This document shows, piece after piece, positions 15,678 to 24,600 of a stretch of 64,000 nucleotides of DNA. Position 1 is the stretch's first letter, and each line of letters begins with the position of its first letter. Both the position numbers and the translations under genes were made by a program. The stretch covers positions 1,550,001 through 1,614,000 of the forward strand of contig NZ_CP179868.1 of NCBI RefSeq assembly GCF_051379705.1, in the 5' to 3' direction. A model generated the notes under the pieces. It did no database searches. It saw nothing but the letters and a program-made list of their open reading frames with translations, and had not been told where the DNA came from. Source of the DNA: Ekhidna sp051379705 (GTDB lineage Bacteria; Bacteroidota; Bacteroidia; Cytophagales; Cyclobacteriaceae).

Positions 15678-18494
15678 CTATCGGCTCAAGTACAAGTTTC
15701 GTTCTGCATAAATTTCCATAAAATAATCATCCATTAGATCATCGATGAAATAGATGGCTTCTCCAGTAGATTTCATCTCCGGACCTAATTCCTTGTTTAC
15801 ATTCGGGAATTTGTGGAAGGAGAATACCGGCTCTTTTATAGCATATCCTTTTTTGTAGGGTTTAAAATCAAAGTCCGTCACTTTGTTTTCACCGAGCATT
15901 ACCTTGGTAGCATAATTCACATAGGGTTCTCTGTATGCTTTACATATGAATGGGACCGTTCTGGAGGCTCTTGGATTCGCCTCGATGATGTAAACTTTAT
16001 CATCCTTGATCGCAAATTGGATATTGATTAGCCCGACCGTTTTCAAAGCTACAGCTATCTTGTTTGTATAATCTTCGATTTGTCTCATGACAAAGTCACC
16101 TAGATTATATGGAGGCAATACAGCATATGAATCTCCCGAGTGAATTCCGGCAGGTTCAATGTGCTGCATGATTCCGATGATGTGTACATTTTCTCCATCA
16201 CAAATCGCATCTGCTTCGGCTTCAATGGCGCCCTCAAGAAAATGATCTAATAAGATTTCGCCATCAGGTTTGTCTTTGAGAATTTCAACTACATGTTGCT
16301 CAAGCTCTGTTTCATTGATGACAATTTTCATGCTCTGACCACCTAGTACATAGCTAGGACGAACGAGTAGAGGAAATCCAAGTTCTTTAGAGAGCTCAAC
16401 AGCCTCCTCCGCATTTTCAATAGTTCCATAGAGCGGGTATGGAATTTCTTGCTCTTTCAGTAAGTCAGAAAATCGACCTCTTGCCTCTGCCAAATCAAGC
16501 GCTTCAAAGCTTGTTCCAATAATCTTAATTCCGTAGCGCTCAAGTTTTTCAGCAAGTTTCAATGCGGTTTGACCACCAAGTTGAACGATTACTCCTTCCG
16601 GTTTTTCGTGAAGGATAATGTCATAAATATGCTCCCAAAATACTGGTTCGAAGTACAGCTTATCCGCAACATCAAAATCAGTGGATACGGTTTCAGGATT
16701 ACAATTGATCATGATCGTCTCATAACCACACTCTTTTGCAGCAAGCACACCATGAACGCATGAATAGTCGAATTCTATTCCCTGGCCTATTCGGTTGGGT
16801 CCAGAACCCAAAACAATTATCTTCTTCTTGTCAGAAACTTCTGACTCATTCTCTTCCTCAAATGTGGAATAATAGTATGGAGTTTGGGCTTCAAATTCTG
16901 CCGCGCATGTATCTACTAATTTGTACACACGCTTAATTCCAAGGTCATTTCGCTTCTTATAAACTTCACTTTCCAGACAACCTAATAAATGTGCTACCTG
17001 GCGATCAGCATAGCCTTTTTGCTTGGCTTCCATAAGAAGTTCCTTGGGAATATCCTCCACAGAGTACTTCTCAATCTCTTTTTCTAGTGTAATCAGTTCT
17101 TCGATTTGGTTGAGGAACCACGGATCGATCTTTGAAAGTTTATGAATGGTCTTAAAAGGGATTCCCAATTTAAACGCATCATAAATGTGGAATAACCTAT
17201 TCCAACTTGGATGCTCTAAACTTTTAAGAATTGCATCCTGATCTTTAAGCTCTCTACCATCGGCCCCGAGTCCATTTCTTTTTATCTCAAGAGATTGACA
17301 AGCTTTTTGTAAGGCTTCCTGAAAATTTCTTCCGATTCCCATGGCCTCACCTACCGACTTCATTTGAAGACCAAGTTTTCGGTCCGAGCCTTTGAATTTA
17401 TCGAAATTCCATCTTGGAACCTTTACGATGGTGTAGTCAATTGCTGGTTCAAAGAAGGCCGATGTAGTCTTTGTGATCTGATTTTTAAGCTCATCCAGGT
17501 TGTAGCCAATGGCCAGCTTGGCTGCAATTTTTGCGATTGGGTAGCCAGTAGCTTTTGATGCAAGGGCTGACGATCTTGAAACTCGGGGATTAATCTCGAT
17601 TCCTATGATGTCTTCTGTGTCCGGGTTTACTGAAAACTGCACATTACAACCACCGGCAAAATGACCAATTCCATTCATCATCAATTTGGCCAAATCCCTC
17701 ATCTTCTGATAAACAGTATCTGAGAGCGTCATGGCTGGTGCTACTGTGATTGAATCTCCTGTGTGAACTCCCATCGGATCGAAGTTTTCAATGGAGCAGA
17801 TGATAATGATATTGCCAAGATTGTCACGTAGTAGCTCGAGCTCGTATTCTTTCCATCCTAAAATACTTTGTTCCACCAAAACCTCATGTATTGGTGAGGC
17901 CTGAAGTCCAGCATTTAGCGCATTGTCAAATTCTTCTGGTGTATTCACAAAACCACCACCATATCCGCCAAGTGTGTAGGAAGGTCTTATTACCAATGGA
18001 AACCCAATTTCCTGAGCAATTTCTTTACCCTTTAAAAATGAAGTAGCTGTCTCACCTCTACAGACTCCTACGCCTAGCTCAATCATCTTATGCCGGAATT
18101 TTTCCCGGTCTTCAGTGGTTTCAATTGCGTCAATGTTTACGCCAATCATCTCTACGTTATACTTCTCCCAGATACCCGCTTTATCACAATCTATGGCCAG
18201 GTTTAGTGCAGTCTGGCCTCCCATGGTTGGGAGCACTGCATCTATTTGTGGATGCTCTTCAAGTATTTCTCGGATGGACTGCTTGTTTAGCGGTTTGAGA
18301 TAGACATTGTCTGCAGTGACCGGATCTGTCATGATCGTAGCAGGATTCGAATTTATCAAGGTCACTTCTATTCCTTCTTCTCGAAGAGATCTGGAGGCTT
18401 GAGATCCTGAGTAATCAAATTCGCAAGCCTGGCCAATGATGATGGGACCGCTTCCGATAATTAATACTGACTTAATTTTTGGGTTTTTAGGCAT
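15678..18494 (-). CDS. carB: Carbamoyl phosphate synthase large subunit, without the regulatory domain
   Basis: CarB makes carbamoyl phosphate from bicarbonate, ATP and ammonia delivered by CarA, feeding pyrimidine and arginine synthesis. The 938-aa protein has both synthetase halves, each opening with the nucleotide-binding pattern (SVLIIGSGPIIIGQACEFDYS and KKIIVLGSGPNRIGQGIEFDYS), both ATP-grasp regions, and the oligomerisation segment in between. Escherichia coli CarB is about 1073 aa; the roughly 135-residue C-terminal MGS-like domain, which binds UMP and ornithine, is absent, the protein ending AERNLYLSR. carA is not in the window. A promoter with both elements lies upstream. Confidence 0.96.
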   Translation of the reverse strand: MPKNPKIKSVLIIGSGPIIIGQACEFDYSGSQASRSLREEGIEVTLINSNPATIMTDPVTADNVYLKPLNKQSIREILEEHPQIDAVLPTMGGQTALNLAIDCDKAGIWEKYNVEMIGVNIDAIETTEDREKFRHKMIELGVGVCRGETATSFLKGKEIAQEIGFPLVIRPSYTLGGYGGGFVNTPEEFDNALNAGLQASPIHEVLVEQSILGWKEYELELLRDNLGNIIIICSIENFDPMGVHTGDSITVAPAMTLSDTVYQKMRDLAKLMMNGIGHFAGGCNVQFSVNPDTEDIIGIEINPRVSRSSALASKATGYPIAKIAAKLAIGYNLDELKNQITKTTSAFFEPAIDYTIVKVPRWNFDKFKGSDRKLGLQMKSVGEAMGIGRNFQEALQKACQSLEIKRNGLGADGRELKDQDAILKSLEHPSWNRLFHIYDAFKLGIPFKTIHKLSKIDPWFLNQIEELITLEKEIEKYSVEDIPKELLMEAKQKGYADRQVAHLLGCLESEVYKKRNDLGIKRVYKLVDTCAAEFEAQTPYYYSTFEEENESEVSDKKKIIVLGSGPNRIGQGIEFDYSCVHGVLAAKECGYETIMINCNPETVSTDFDVADKLYFEPVFWEHIYDIILHEKPEGVIVQLGGQTALKLAEKLERYGIKIIGTSFEALDLAEARGRFSDLLKEQEIPYPLYGTIENAEEAVELSKELGFPLLVRPSYVLGGQSMKIVINETELEQHVVEILKDKPDGEILLDHFLEGAIEAEADAICDGENVHIIGIMQHIEPAGIHSGDSYAVLPPYNLGDFVMRQIEDYTNKIAVALKTVGLINIQFAIKDDKVYIIEANPRASRTVPFICKAYREPYVNYATKVMLGENKVTDFDFKPYKKGYAIKEPVFSFHKFPNVNKELGPEMKSTGEAIYFIDDLMDDYFMEIYAERNLYLSR

Positions 18495-18542
18495 AAGATG
18501 TAAGTGGTTCCTTGACGTTAATCAGGTTAAAACAAATTCCGA

Positions 18543-18573
18543 CAAAAGTAAAGTAGGAAGCATGAGCCACAAA
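18543..18573 (-). promoter_or_regulatory. Promoter of carB
   Basis: On the minus strand TTTG (18570-18573) and TACTTTTG (18543-18550) match the Bacteroidota -33 and -7 elements with a 19-nt spacer, the best-matching promoter in the window. The -7 box ends 48 nt before the carB start. Confidence 0.65.
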
Positions 18574-18675
18574 GGAATTTCTGAATTAGTAATGGTGTTA
18601 ATTGGTAGGTAAGTGAATTGACTGAATATTTGCACAGTTTTGAAGGTCTGATACTAGAAATACAATCCAAAAAAA

Positions 18676-19881
18676 ATGAAAGAAACATATATCATAGATG
18701 GCATCCGAACTCCTATTGGAAATTTTGGAGGTTCACTAGGTCCTGTTCGTACAGATGATCTGGGAGCCATTGTTATCAAAGAACTAATGGCTAGAAATTC
18801 ATCAGTTGACCCGGCAGCTATCAATGAAGTGATTATGGGATGCGCCAATCAGGCTGGGGAAGACAACAGAAATGTTGCTCGCATGTCTCTTTTATTAGCA
18901 GGACTTCCATTCTCCGTTCCTGGAGAAACCGTAAACAGATTATGTGCGTCGGGAATGTCTGCAATTGTTCATGCAAATCGAGCCATAAAAACCGGAGATG
19001 GGGATCTGTTTATTTCTGGGGGTGTTGAAAATATGACCCGGGGACCATGGGTGATCTCTAAATCTGGCAAGCCATTTGGCACAGATGCTAAAATGTATGA
19101 CTCAAGTTTCGGTTGGAGGTTTATTAATCCAAAGATGGAAGAGCTCTACGGAACAGACGGCATGGGTCAAACTGCGGAAAATCTAGTTGAAATGCACAAA
19201 ATCAGTCGTGAAGATCAAGACACTTTTGCATATCTATCACAAATGAAAGCGAGTAAAGCTCAAGAGAATGGCAGACTTGCAGAGGAAATAGTAGCGGTAG
19301 AGATTCCACGACGCAAGGCAGATCCTATTGTTTTTGATAAGGATGAATTTGTTAAGCCCAGTTCTTCTATGGAGGTTCTAGGTAAGCTTAGAGCCGCATT
19401 TAAAAAAGATGGATCAGTAACAGCAGGTAATTCTTCCGGACTTAATGATGGAGCAGCGGCGGTTCTTGTAGCGTCTGAGAATGGCGTTAACAATCATGGA
19501 TTGAAGCCACTAGCCCGAGTAGTATCGTCAGGAGTTGTGGGTGTAGAACCAAGAATAATGGGTATTGGCCCTGTAGAGGCTTCTAAGTTGGCACTAAACA
19601 AGGCAGGATTGACCCTCGATCAAATGGACATAATCGAGTTAAATGAAGCTTTTGCCGCTCAGTCTCTAGCATGTACCAGAACCTTAGGTCTTGCCGACGA
19701 TGATGAGCGAATCAATCCAAATGGTGGTGCAATAGCAATTGGACATCCACTTGGAATGACAGGAGCTAGAATAACTTACTCAGCTGCTTTAGAGCTTCAG
19801 AAGTCTAATAAAAAGTATGCTTTATGCACGATGTGTATAGGTGTAGGGCAAGGGTACGCTGTGATTCTTGAACGAGCCTAA
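18676..19881 (+). CDS. paaJ: 3-oxoadipyl-CoA / 3-oxo-5,6-dehydrosuberyl-CoA thiolase
   Basis: This is a degradative thiolase of 401 aa, the length of PcaF/PaaJ enzymes rather than of biosynthetic acetoacetyl-CoA thiolases (about 390). The catalytic signatures are complete: NRLCASGMSAI with the acyl-accepting cysteine, NEAFAAQSLA, NGGAIAIGHPLGMTGAR with the active-site histidine, and TMCIGVGQG with the second cysteine. In the neighbourhood of paaY, paaZ and an enoyl-CoA hydratase, the likely job is the thiolytic step(s) of aerobic phenylacetate degradation. A strictly beta-ketoadipate role (PcaF) cannot be excluded from sequence. A bidirectional terminator follows. Confidence 0.85.
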   Translation: MKETYIIDGIRTPIGNFGGSLGPVRTDDLGAIVIKELMARNSSVDPAAINEVIMGCANQAGEDNRNVARMSLLLAGLPFSVPGETVNRLCASGMSAIVHANRAIKTGDGDLFISGGVENMTRGPWVISKSGKPFGTDAKMYDSSFGWRFINPKMEELYGTDGMGQTAENLVEMHKISREDQDTFAYLSQMKASKAQENGRLAEEIVAVEIPRRKADPIVFDKDEFVKPSSSMEVLGKLRAAFKKDGSVTAGNSSGLNDGAAAVLVASENGVNNHGLKPLARVVSSGVVGVEPRIMGIGPVEASKLALNKAGLTLDQMDIIELNEAFAAQSLACTRTLGLADDDERINPNGGAIAIGHPLGMTGARITYSAALELQKSNKKYALCTMCIGVGQGYAVILERA

Positions 19882-19883
19882 AT

Positions 19884-19914
19884 AAAAAAAGCCGTGTGAT
19901 CCACGGCTTTTTTT
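19884..19914. terminator. Bidirectional terminator between thiolase and OMP genes
   Basis: GCCGTG and CACGGC form the stem (19891-19907), flanked by seven A residues before and seven T residues after, so the hairpin can end both the plus-strand thiolase transcript and the minus-strand OMP transcript. Confidence 0.9.
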
Positions 19915-19932
19915 AAAATATAGAGAGAGGAT

Positions 19933-20457
19933 TTAATCTCTGCTTAAAATTCTTACGCCTAGGTTAAATTGGAGGTAGTTTGCATCACTCACAATGTTGT
20001 AAGCTACGCCTAAGTTTAGCCTTCCAATATATACACCGGCTCTTGGAGCAAACCCAAACTTAGATTCGCTTTCTCCATCTATTGTTACACTGTTTACAGT
20101 AACCTCAGCTCCTTTAAAATTGTATAAGCCAAGTCCAAGTCCTGCATAAGGAGTGACCGTGTTGGTTGAAAATCTGTAAGTAGCTGTTGGTAGAATTACA
20201 AGGGCAGAAGTTGCTCCATAAGATTGGCCGCCAAAATCTGCTCCAGCAAAACCATTAGAACCAATTACAAGTCCTATATCAATGTTGTCGCTCATGGCAT
20301 ACTTAGGCTCAATGTAAAATCCAATTCCCAAATCATAGGCATCAGCAAAATCTCCTTGAGGTAGGTTAAAGTTCGGCCCAAGTTCTATGTGAAACTGAGC
20401 GTTTGCAGCAGTAGCAAATAGTATTACTGCAGAAATACTTAACAATACTTTTTTCAT
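19933..20457 (-). CDS. Outer-membrane beta-barrel protein
   Basis: A signal peptide (MKKVLLSISAVILFATAANA, cleavage before QFHIELG) is followed by about 154 residues of alternating hydrophobic strands, with glycine-rich turns and aromatic girdles such as TPYAGLGLGLYNF and GVYIGRLNLGVAYNI. It ends FNLGVRILSRD. This is the pattern of small eight-stranded OmpW/OmpA-like barrels. The transported or bound substrate is unknown. Its promoter region carries a TACC-N8-GGTA palindrome with the same spacing to the -7 box as upstream of the 58917 and 59927 genes, so it may belong to the regulon of a NarL-type regulator. Confidence 0.87.
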   Translation of the reverse strand: MKKVLLSISAVILFATAANAQFHIELGPNFNLPQGDFADAYDLGIGFYIEPKYAMSDNIDIGLVIGSNGFAGADFGGQSYGATSALVILPTATYRFSTNTVTPYAGLGLGLYNFKGAEVTVNSVTIDGESESKFGFAPRAGVYIGRLNLGVAYNIVSDANYLQFNLGVRILSRD

Positions 20458-20485
20458 AATGATAGTTAGTTAGTGAAATTTGAAA

Positions 20486-20493
20486 TAAAGATA
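20486..20493 (-). promoter_or_regulatory. -7-like element of the OMP gene
   Basis: On the minus strand TATCTTTA matches TAnnTTTG at seven of eight positions, 29 nt before the OMP start. It is preceded by CCC, as is the -7-like element of the 59927 promoter (CCCGATCTTTA). Confidence 0.4.
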
Positions 20494-20513
20494 GGGAAGT
20501 AAATAACCAATGT

Positions 20514-20535
20514 AAATACCATAAACATGGTATTT
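20514..20535. promoter_or_regulatory. TACC-N8-GGTA palindrome, NarL-type site (OMP gene)
   Basis: The arms AAATACCAT and ATGGTATTT are perfect inverted repeats around AAAC. The core TACC-N8-GGTA (20517-20532) is centred at 20524.5, exactly 31.5 bp from the first base of the -7-like element (20493) of the minus-strand OMP gene. Confidence 0.55.
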
Positions 20536-20570
20536 TTCAGTTTGAAATAATTCTATCAAGCTCAAAATCA

Positions 20571-21161
20571 ATGATTTACGAATTTAATAACTTAAAGCCT
20601 GTTGTTCATTCATCGGCATTTGTGCATCCACAGGCAGCTGTCACCGGTGATGTAATCATAGGAAAAGATGTTTATATAGGCCCCGGTGCCGCTATCCGAG
20701 GTGATTGGGGTCGCATTGTCATAGAAAATGGCTGCAATGTTCAGGAAAACTGTACCATTCACATGTTTCCCGGAATTACGATTACACTAAAAGAAGGAGC
20801 ACACATAGGCCATGGTGCTATTGTGCATGGAGCAAACATTGGGAGAAATGTCCTTGTTGGTATGAATGCGGTGATTATGGACAATTCAGTAATTGGTGAC
20901 GAAAGCATTGTTGGAGCTCTGAGTTTTATTAAGGCCGACTCCAGTTTTGATCCTCGAAGTTTGATTGTAGGGAATCCCGCGAAAAAAATTAAAGATGTGA
21001 GTGACGATATGATTGCCTGGAAAACAGAAGGAACCAAGCTCTATCAAAAGCTACCTAAGGAATGCTATGATACTTTAAGAGAATGTGAACCCCTCACAGC
21101 AATCGAACCTAATCGGCCGACTGCATCTGCAGCATACAAAACCTGGAACGAAACCAAATAA
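20571..21161 (+). CDS. paaY: PaaY, gamma-carbonic-anhydrase-fold thioesterase
   Basis: This 196-aa left-handed beta-helix protein is built from hexapeptide repeats (VIIGKDVYIGPGAAIRG, IGHGAIVHGANIGRNVLVG). The histidines expected to bind metal are in CTIHMFPG and HIGHGAIVHGA. PaaY is a thioesterase that hydrolyses dead-end CoA esters in aerobic phenylacetate degradation; the C-terminal extension CYDTLRECEPLTAIEPNR is typical of PaaY rather than of plain gamma-carbonic anhydrases. It lies two genes upstream of paaZ, with the deoxynucleoside kinase gene between them. It may be transcribed with both, since the gaps are 17 and 53 nt. Confidence 0.87.
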   Translation: MIYEFNNLKPVVHSSAFVHPQAAVTGDVIIGKDVYIGPGAAIRGDWGRIVIENGCNVQENCTIHMFPGITITLKEGAHIGHGAIVHGANIGRNVLVGMNAVIMDNSVIGDESIVGALSFIKADSSFDPRSLIVGNPAKKIKDVSDDMIAWKTEGTKLYQKLPKECYDTLRECEPLTAIEPNRPTASAAYKTWNETK

Positions 21162-21178
21162 TACCCACTTTCATAAAC

Positions 21179-21811
21179 ATGATTGAAAAAAATATGCATA
21201 TCGCCGTTTCCGGTAACATCGGAGCAGGTAAAACCACCCTCACAGAAATGCTTGCTAAGCATTACGGATGGCAGGCCGAGTTTGAATCCGTAGAGGATAA
21301 TCCTTACCTGGAAGATTTTTATAGCGACATGCACAAATGGTCATTCCACCTTCAAGTCTATTTCCTTAATAGCAGGTTCGAACAAATAAACAAGCTCAGA
21401 AAAGTAGATAAGACAATCATTCAAGATCGCACAATCTATGAGGATGCTTACATATTCACGGAAAGCCTTTATAAACAAGGTTTTTTTAAGGACAGAGATT
21501 ACCAAAATTACCAAGCACTTTTTGCCTCGATGATTGAGTATGTTAAACCACCAGATCTGCTTATTTACTTAAAGTCCGATATCAGTAAGCTTGTTAAAAA
21601 CATTGAGACACGTGGACGTGATTATGAAAATCTTATACGTATCGAGTATCTAAAAGGGCTCAATGAACATTATGAAGCATGGATTGAAAACTATGCGGCT
21701 GGCAAACTCTTAATTATCGATGTAAGTGAGATTGACTTTGTGAAAAATACTGAGGATTTCTCCAATATCGTTTTTAAAATTGATACCGAATTACACAGTC
21801 TTTTCAGTTGA
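21179..21811 (+). CDS. Deoxynucleoside kinase
   Basis: This 210-aa kinase is of the dCK/dGK (dNK) family, which phosphorylates deoxynucleosides for salvage. The P-loop is GNIGAGKTT (about 13-21), the catalytic Glu-Arg region corresponds to IIQDRTIYEDAYIF, and the lid region is NIETRGRDYE. Length and motifs are normal. The preferred deoxynucleoside cannot be told from sequence. It sits between paaY and paaZ on the same strand without a functional link to phenylacetate degradation, so it appears to be a passenger in that transcription unit. ATG 21194 is a possible alternative start. Confidence 0.9.
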   Translation: MIEKNMHIAVSGNIGAGKTTLTEMLAKHYGWQAEFESVEDNPYLEDFYSDMHKWSFHLQVYFLNSRFEQINKLRKVDKTIIQDRTIYEDAYIFTESLYKQGFFKDRDYQNYQALFASMIEYVKPPDLLIYLKSDISKLVKNIETRGRDYENLIRIEYLKGLNEHYEAWIENYAAGKLLIIDVSEIDFVKNTEDFSNIVFKIDTELHSLFS

Positions 21812-21864
21812 TCTCACAATATCTTATCCGTTAACTTTACCAAAGAATTTTAGAAAATACAGAC

Positions 21865-23916
21865 ATGGCCATACCCAAAATAAAACATTATATCGCTGGA
21901 CAATGGATGGAAGGGTCCGGAGATGGAGAAGTCCTGCATCATGCTATCACCGGAGAGCCGGTAGCAACTCATACTATCAAAGGAATCGACTTTAAAGATG
22001 CTTATGACCATGCTCGCAACGTCGGTAATACAGCATTAAGAAAAATGACTTTTCAAGAACGTGGACTCATGCTAAAAGCACTTGCATTTCACTTGATGGA
22101 CAATAAGGAAAAGTTTTATGAAGTGAGTAAAGCTACAGGTGCTACACGAGTGGATAGCTGGATAGATATTGAAGGAGGCATTGGCAATGTCTTTTCAAAT
22201 GCAAGTCTTAGACGACAGTTTCCTGACCTTCCTTATCATGTAGATGGCGAAACCGTAGGACTTTCCAAAGGAGGATCTTTCGTTGGTCATCATATTATGG
22301 TGCCAAAAGAAGGTGTAGCAGTACACATCAATGCATTCAACTTCCCGATTTGGGGAATGCTGGAAAAAGCAGCTGTAAACTGGCTTGCAGGAATGCCATG
22401 TATTGTGAAACCAGCTGAGCAGACCTGCTACCTCACCGAAGCGATGGTGAAAGAAATTGTTGATTCCGGCATACTGCCTGAAGGCGCACTTCAATTAGTC
22501 GCCGGATATGGAAATGGCATCTTAGATCATGTGGACTCACAAGATGTGGTGACTTTTACGGGATCATTTGAAACTGGAAAGAAGCTGAAAACGCTTCCAC
22601 AGATCGTAGAAAACTCTGTTCCATTTAACCTTGAAGCTGATTCCTTAAACTGCGCAGTACTAGGTGAGGATGCAGTGCCGGGCACGCCCGAGTTTGACTT
22701 GTTTATCAAAGAGGTACGAAAAGAAATTACAGTTAAATGTGGTCAAAAGTGTACCGCAGTTCGACGCATCATTGTGCCGGAAAAACTAGTAGAAGACGTG
22801 CAAATTGCCTTGGGCAAAGCATTCGAAAAAACGACTATCGGTGATCCTGATGTAGAAGGAGTACGCATGGGTGCACTTGCTGGCAAAGAACAATTAGAGG
22901 AAGTAACCAAACGTGTGGCTGAGCTAGCCAAGACTTCCGAATTGGTTTATGGATCTCTTGATAACATCGGAGAAGCAATGGGCGCTGACTGGAAAAAAGG
23001 TGCCTTTATGTCTCCAATGTTATTCGTAAATCAAAATCCATTGGAGACAGAAGAAGTACACAACATCGAGGCGTTTGGACCAGTGAGTACCATTCTTCCC
23101 TATAAGAACATGGATGAAGCCATTGCTATTTCCAAAAAAGGAAAAGGATCGCTTTGCTCTTCTATAACCACAGCAGAAGATAAAATTGCAAGAGAATATG
23201 TAGTTGGAGCAGCAACTCACCACGGACGGATCCTGGTCTTAAATGAAGCGTGCGCAAAAGAATCAACCGGTCATGGTTCTCCCATGCCGATGCTTGTACA
23301 TGGCGGCCCCGGGCGAGCAGGTGGTGGTGAAGAAATGGGTGGAAAAAGAGGCGTGATGCACTACTTGCAACGCACAGCTATACAAGGCTCGCCAACCACG
23401 CTGACTGAAATCACTCAACAATACCAGTATGGTGGTGAATATAAGGATACGGAAAAGCATCCGTTCTCAAAATACTTTGAAGAACTTGAAATTGGTGATA
23501 CAGTAATTACGGCCAAGCGAACGGTCACAGAATCTGATATCGTAACCTTCGCCAACGTCAGCTGGGATCATTTCTATGCTCACACTGATGTGACATCACT
23601 CGAAGGAACCACCTTTGAAGGACGTGTCGCTCACGGCTACTTTGTACTATCCGCAGCTGCAGGTCTCTTTGTCCAGGCTAAAAAAGGCCCGGTACTTCTA
23701 AACTACGGTTTGGAAGAATGTCGATTTACCAAACCTGTTTATCCCGGAATGACCATAGGTGTTCGAGCGACAGTTAAGGAAAAGGTAGATCAGGAAAAGA
23801 AGGACGATATCGCCAAAGGAATTGTAAAGTTCCTGGTAGACGTTTACGATGAAACTGGAGAGACCGTAGCTATCGCTACAATCTTGACCATGATTAAGAA
23901 GAAAGATCAGAGTTGA
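21865..23916 (+). CDS. paaZ: PaaZ, bifunctional oxepin-CoA hydrolase / aldehyde dehydrogenase
   Basis: PaaZ opens the oxepin-CoA ring and oxidises the resulting semialdehyde with NADP+, in the central part of aerobic phenylacetate degradation. The 683-aa length matches the fused enzyme. The aldehyde dehydrogenase domain occupies about 1-520, with catalytic Glu in NLEADSLNC and Cys in KCGQKCTAVRR. The C-terminal MaoC-like hydratase occupies about 530-683, with VSWDHFYAHTD carrying the Asp/His of the hydratase. Both active sites look intact. The ring epoxidase genes paaABCDE and the ligase paaK are not in the window. It ends 2 nt from the convergent regulator gene. Confidence 0.95.
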   Translation: MAIPKIKHYIAGQWMEGSGDGEVLHHAITGEPVATHTIKGIDFKDAYDHARNVGNTALRKMTFQERGLMLKALAFHLMDNKEKFYEVSKATGATRVDSWIDIEGGIGNVFSNASLRRQFPDLPYHVDGETVGLSKGGSFVGHHIMVPKEGVAVHINAFNFPIWGMLEKAAVNWLAGMPCIVKPAEQTCYLTEAMVKEIVDSGILPEGALQLVAGYGNGILDHVDSQDVVTFTGSFETGKKLKTLPQIVENSVPFNLEADSLNCAVLGEDAVPGTPEFDLFIKEVRKEITVKCGQKCTAVRRIIVPEKLVEDVQIALGKAFEKTTIGDPDVEGVRMGALAGKEQLEEVTKRVAELAKTSELVYGSLDNIGEAMGADWKKGAFMSPMLFVNQNPLETEEVHNIEAFGPVSTILPYKNMDEAIAISKKGKGSLCSSITTAEDKIAREYVVGAATHHGRILVLNEACAKESTGHGSPMPMLVHGGPGRAGGGEEMGGKRGVMHYLQRTAIQGSPTTLTEITQQYQYGGEYKDTEKHPFSKYFEELEIGDTVITAKRTVTESDIVTFANVSWDHFYAHTDVTSLEGTTFEGRVAHGYFVLSAAAGLFVQAKKGPVLLNYGLEECRFTKPVYPGMTIGVRATVKEKVDQEKKDDIAKGIVKFLVDVYDETGETVAIATILTMIKKKDQS

Positions 23917-23918
23917 TT

Positions 23919-24599
23919 CTAAGTAGACTCAATCAAGCCTTTCTTCATAGCATAAAGTACCAATCCTGCTACATTTCTCGAATGCGTTTTTTGTAGCAGG
24001 TTGTTTCTATGTCCATCCACCGTCTTTGAACTGATGAAAAGTTCTTCGGCGATTTCGCCAGTGGTTTTTTGCTGACAGACTAAACGGAGCACATCTATTT
24101 CCCTCTTCGTCAAAGCCTCATCCTGACTCTTTTTTGTACTGGTTTTATGCTTTTGATTCATCTTTTTCTGAATCGCCAGCAAGGTTTTCTGATTGATATA
24201 GGAGCCTTTATGATAAACGGACCTGATCGCTTCTGTTACTTCGTTCGGATCCGAATCTTTGATTAGGTAGCCATGAGCACCTCGCTCGATGAGTTCTGCA
24301 ATGAATGCATCATCGTCGTGTACGGAAAGTATTAAAATTTTTATCTCGGGATAACTTTCAACAACAGCATCAGTTACTGCAATACCATCGAAATCATTGT
24401 CTCCATCCTTAGGTAGCGACAAGTCAACTAAAAGTACATCGGGCATAACTTCACAATTTCCCAACTTTTCTATCACAGAAAAACCGTCTTCAGATTCCAT
24501 TACTACTTCAAATTCTTCATAAGATGAAAGTATCGCCTTCATCCCTTCTCGGAATAAAAACTGATCTTCCACCAATCCAATATTTATAATGTTAGCCAT
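23919..24599 (-). CDS. Module A: NarL/LuxR response regulator
   Basis: This is the output regulator of the first copy of the four-gene signalling module, 226 aa. The receiver domain has Glu11/Asp12 and phosphoacceptor Asp59 in LLVDLSLP, followed by a small insertion (KDGDNDFDG), and the conserved Lys in LIKDSD. The LuxR helix-turn-helix is at about 158-218 (LTKREIDVLRLV, FISSKTVDGHRNNLLQKT). The kinase gene ends 1 nt upstream, so the pair is co-transcribed and surely cognate. The module B homologue is at 61971-62588. Confidence 0.93.
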   Translation of the reverse strand: MANIINIGLVEDQFLFREGMKAILSSYEEFEVVMESEDGFSVIEKLGNCEVMPDVLLVDLSLPKDGDNDFDGIAVTDAVVESYPEIKILILSVHDDDAFIAELIERGAHGYLIKDSDPNEVTEAIRSVYHKGSYINQKTLLAIQKKMNQKHKTSTKKSQDEALTKREIDVLRLVCQQKTTGEIAEELFISSKTVDGHRNNLLQKTHSRNVAGLVLYAMKKGLIEST

Positions 24600-24600
24600 C

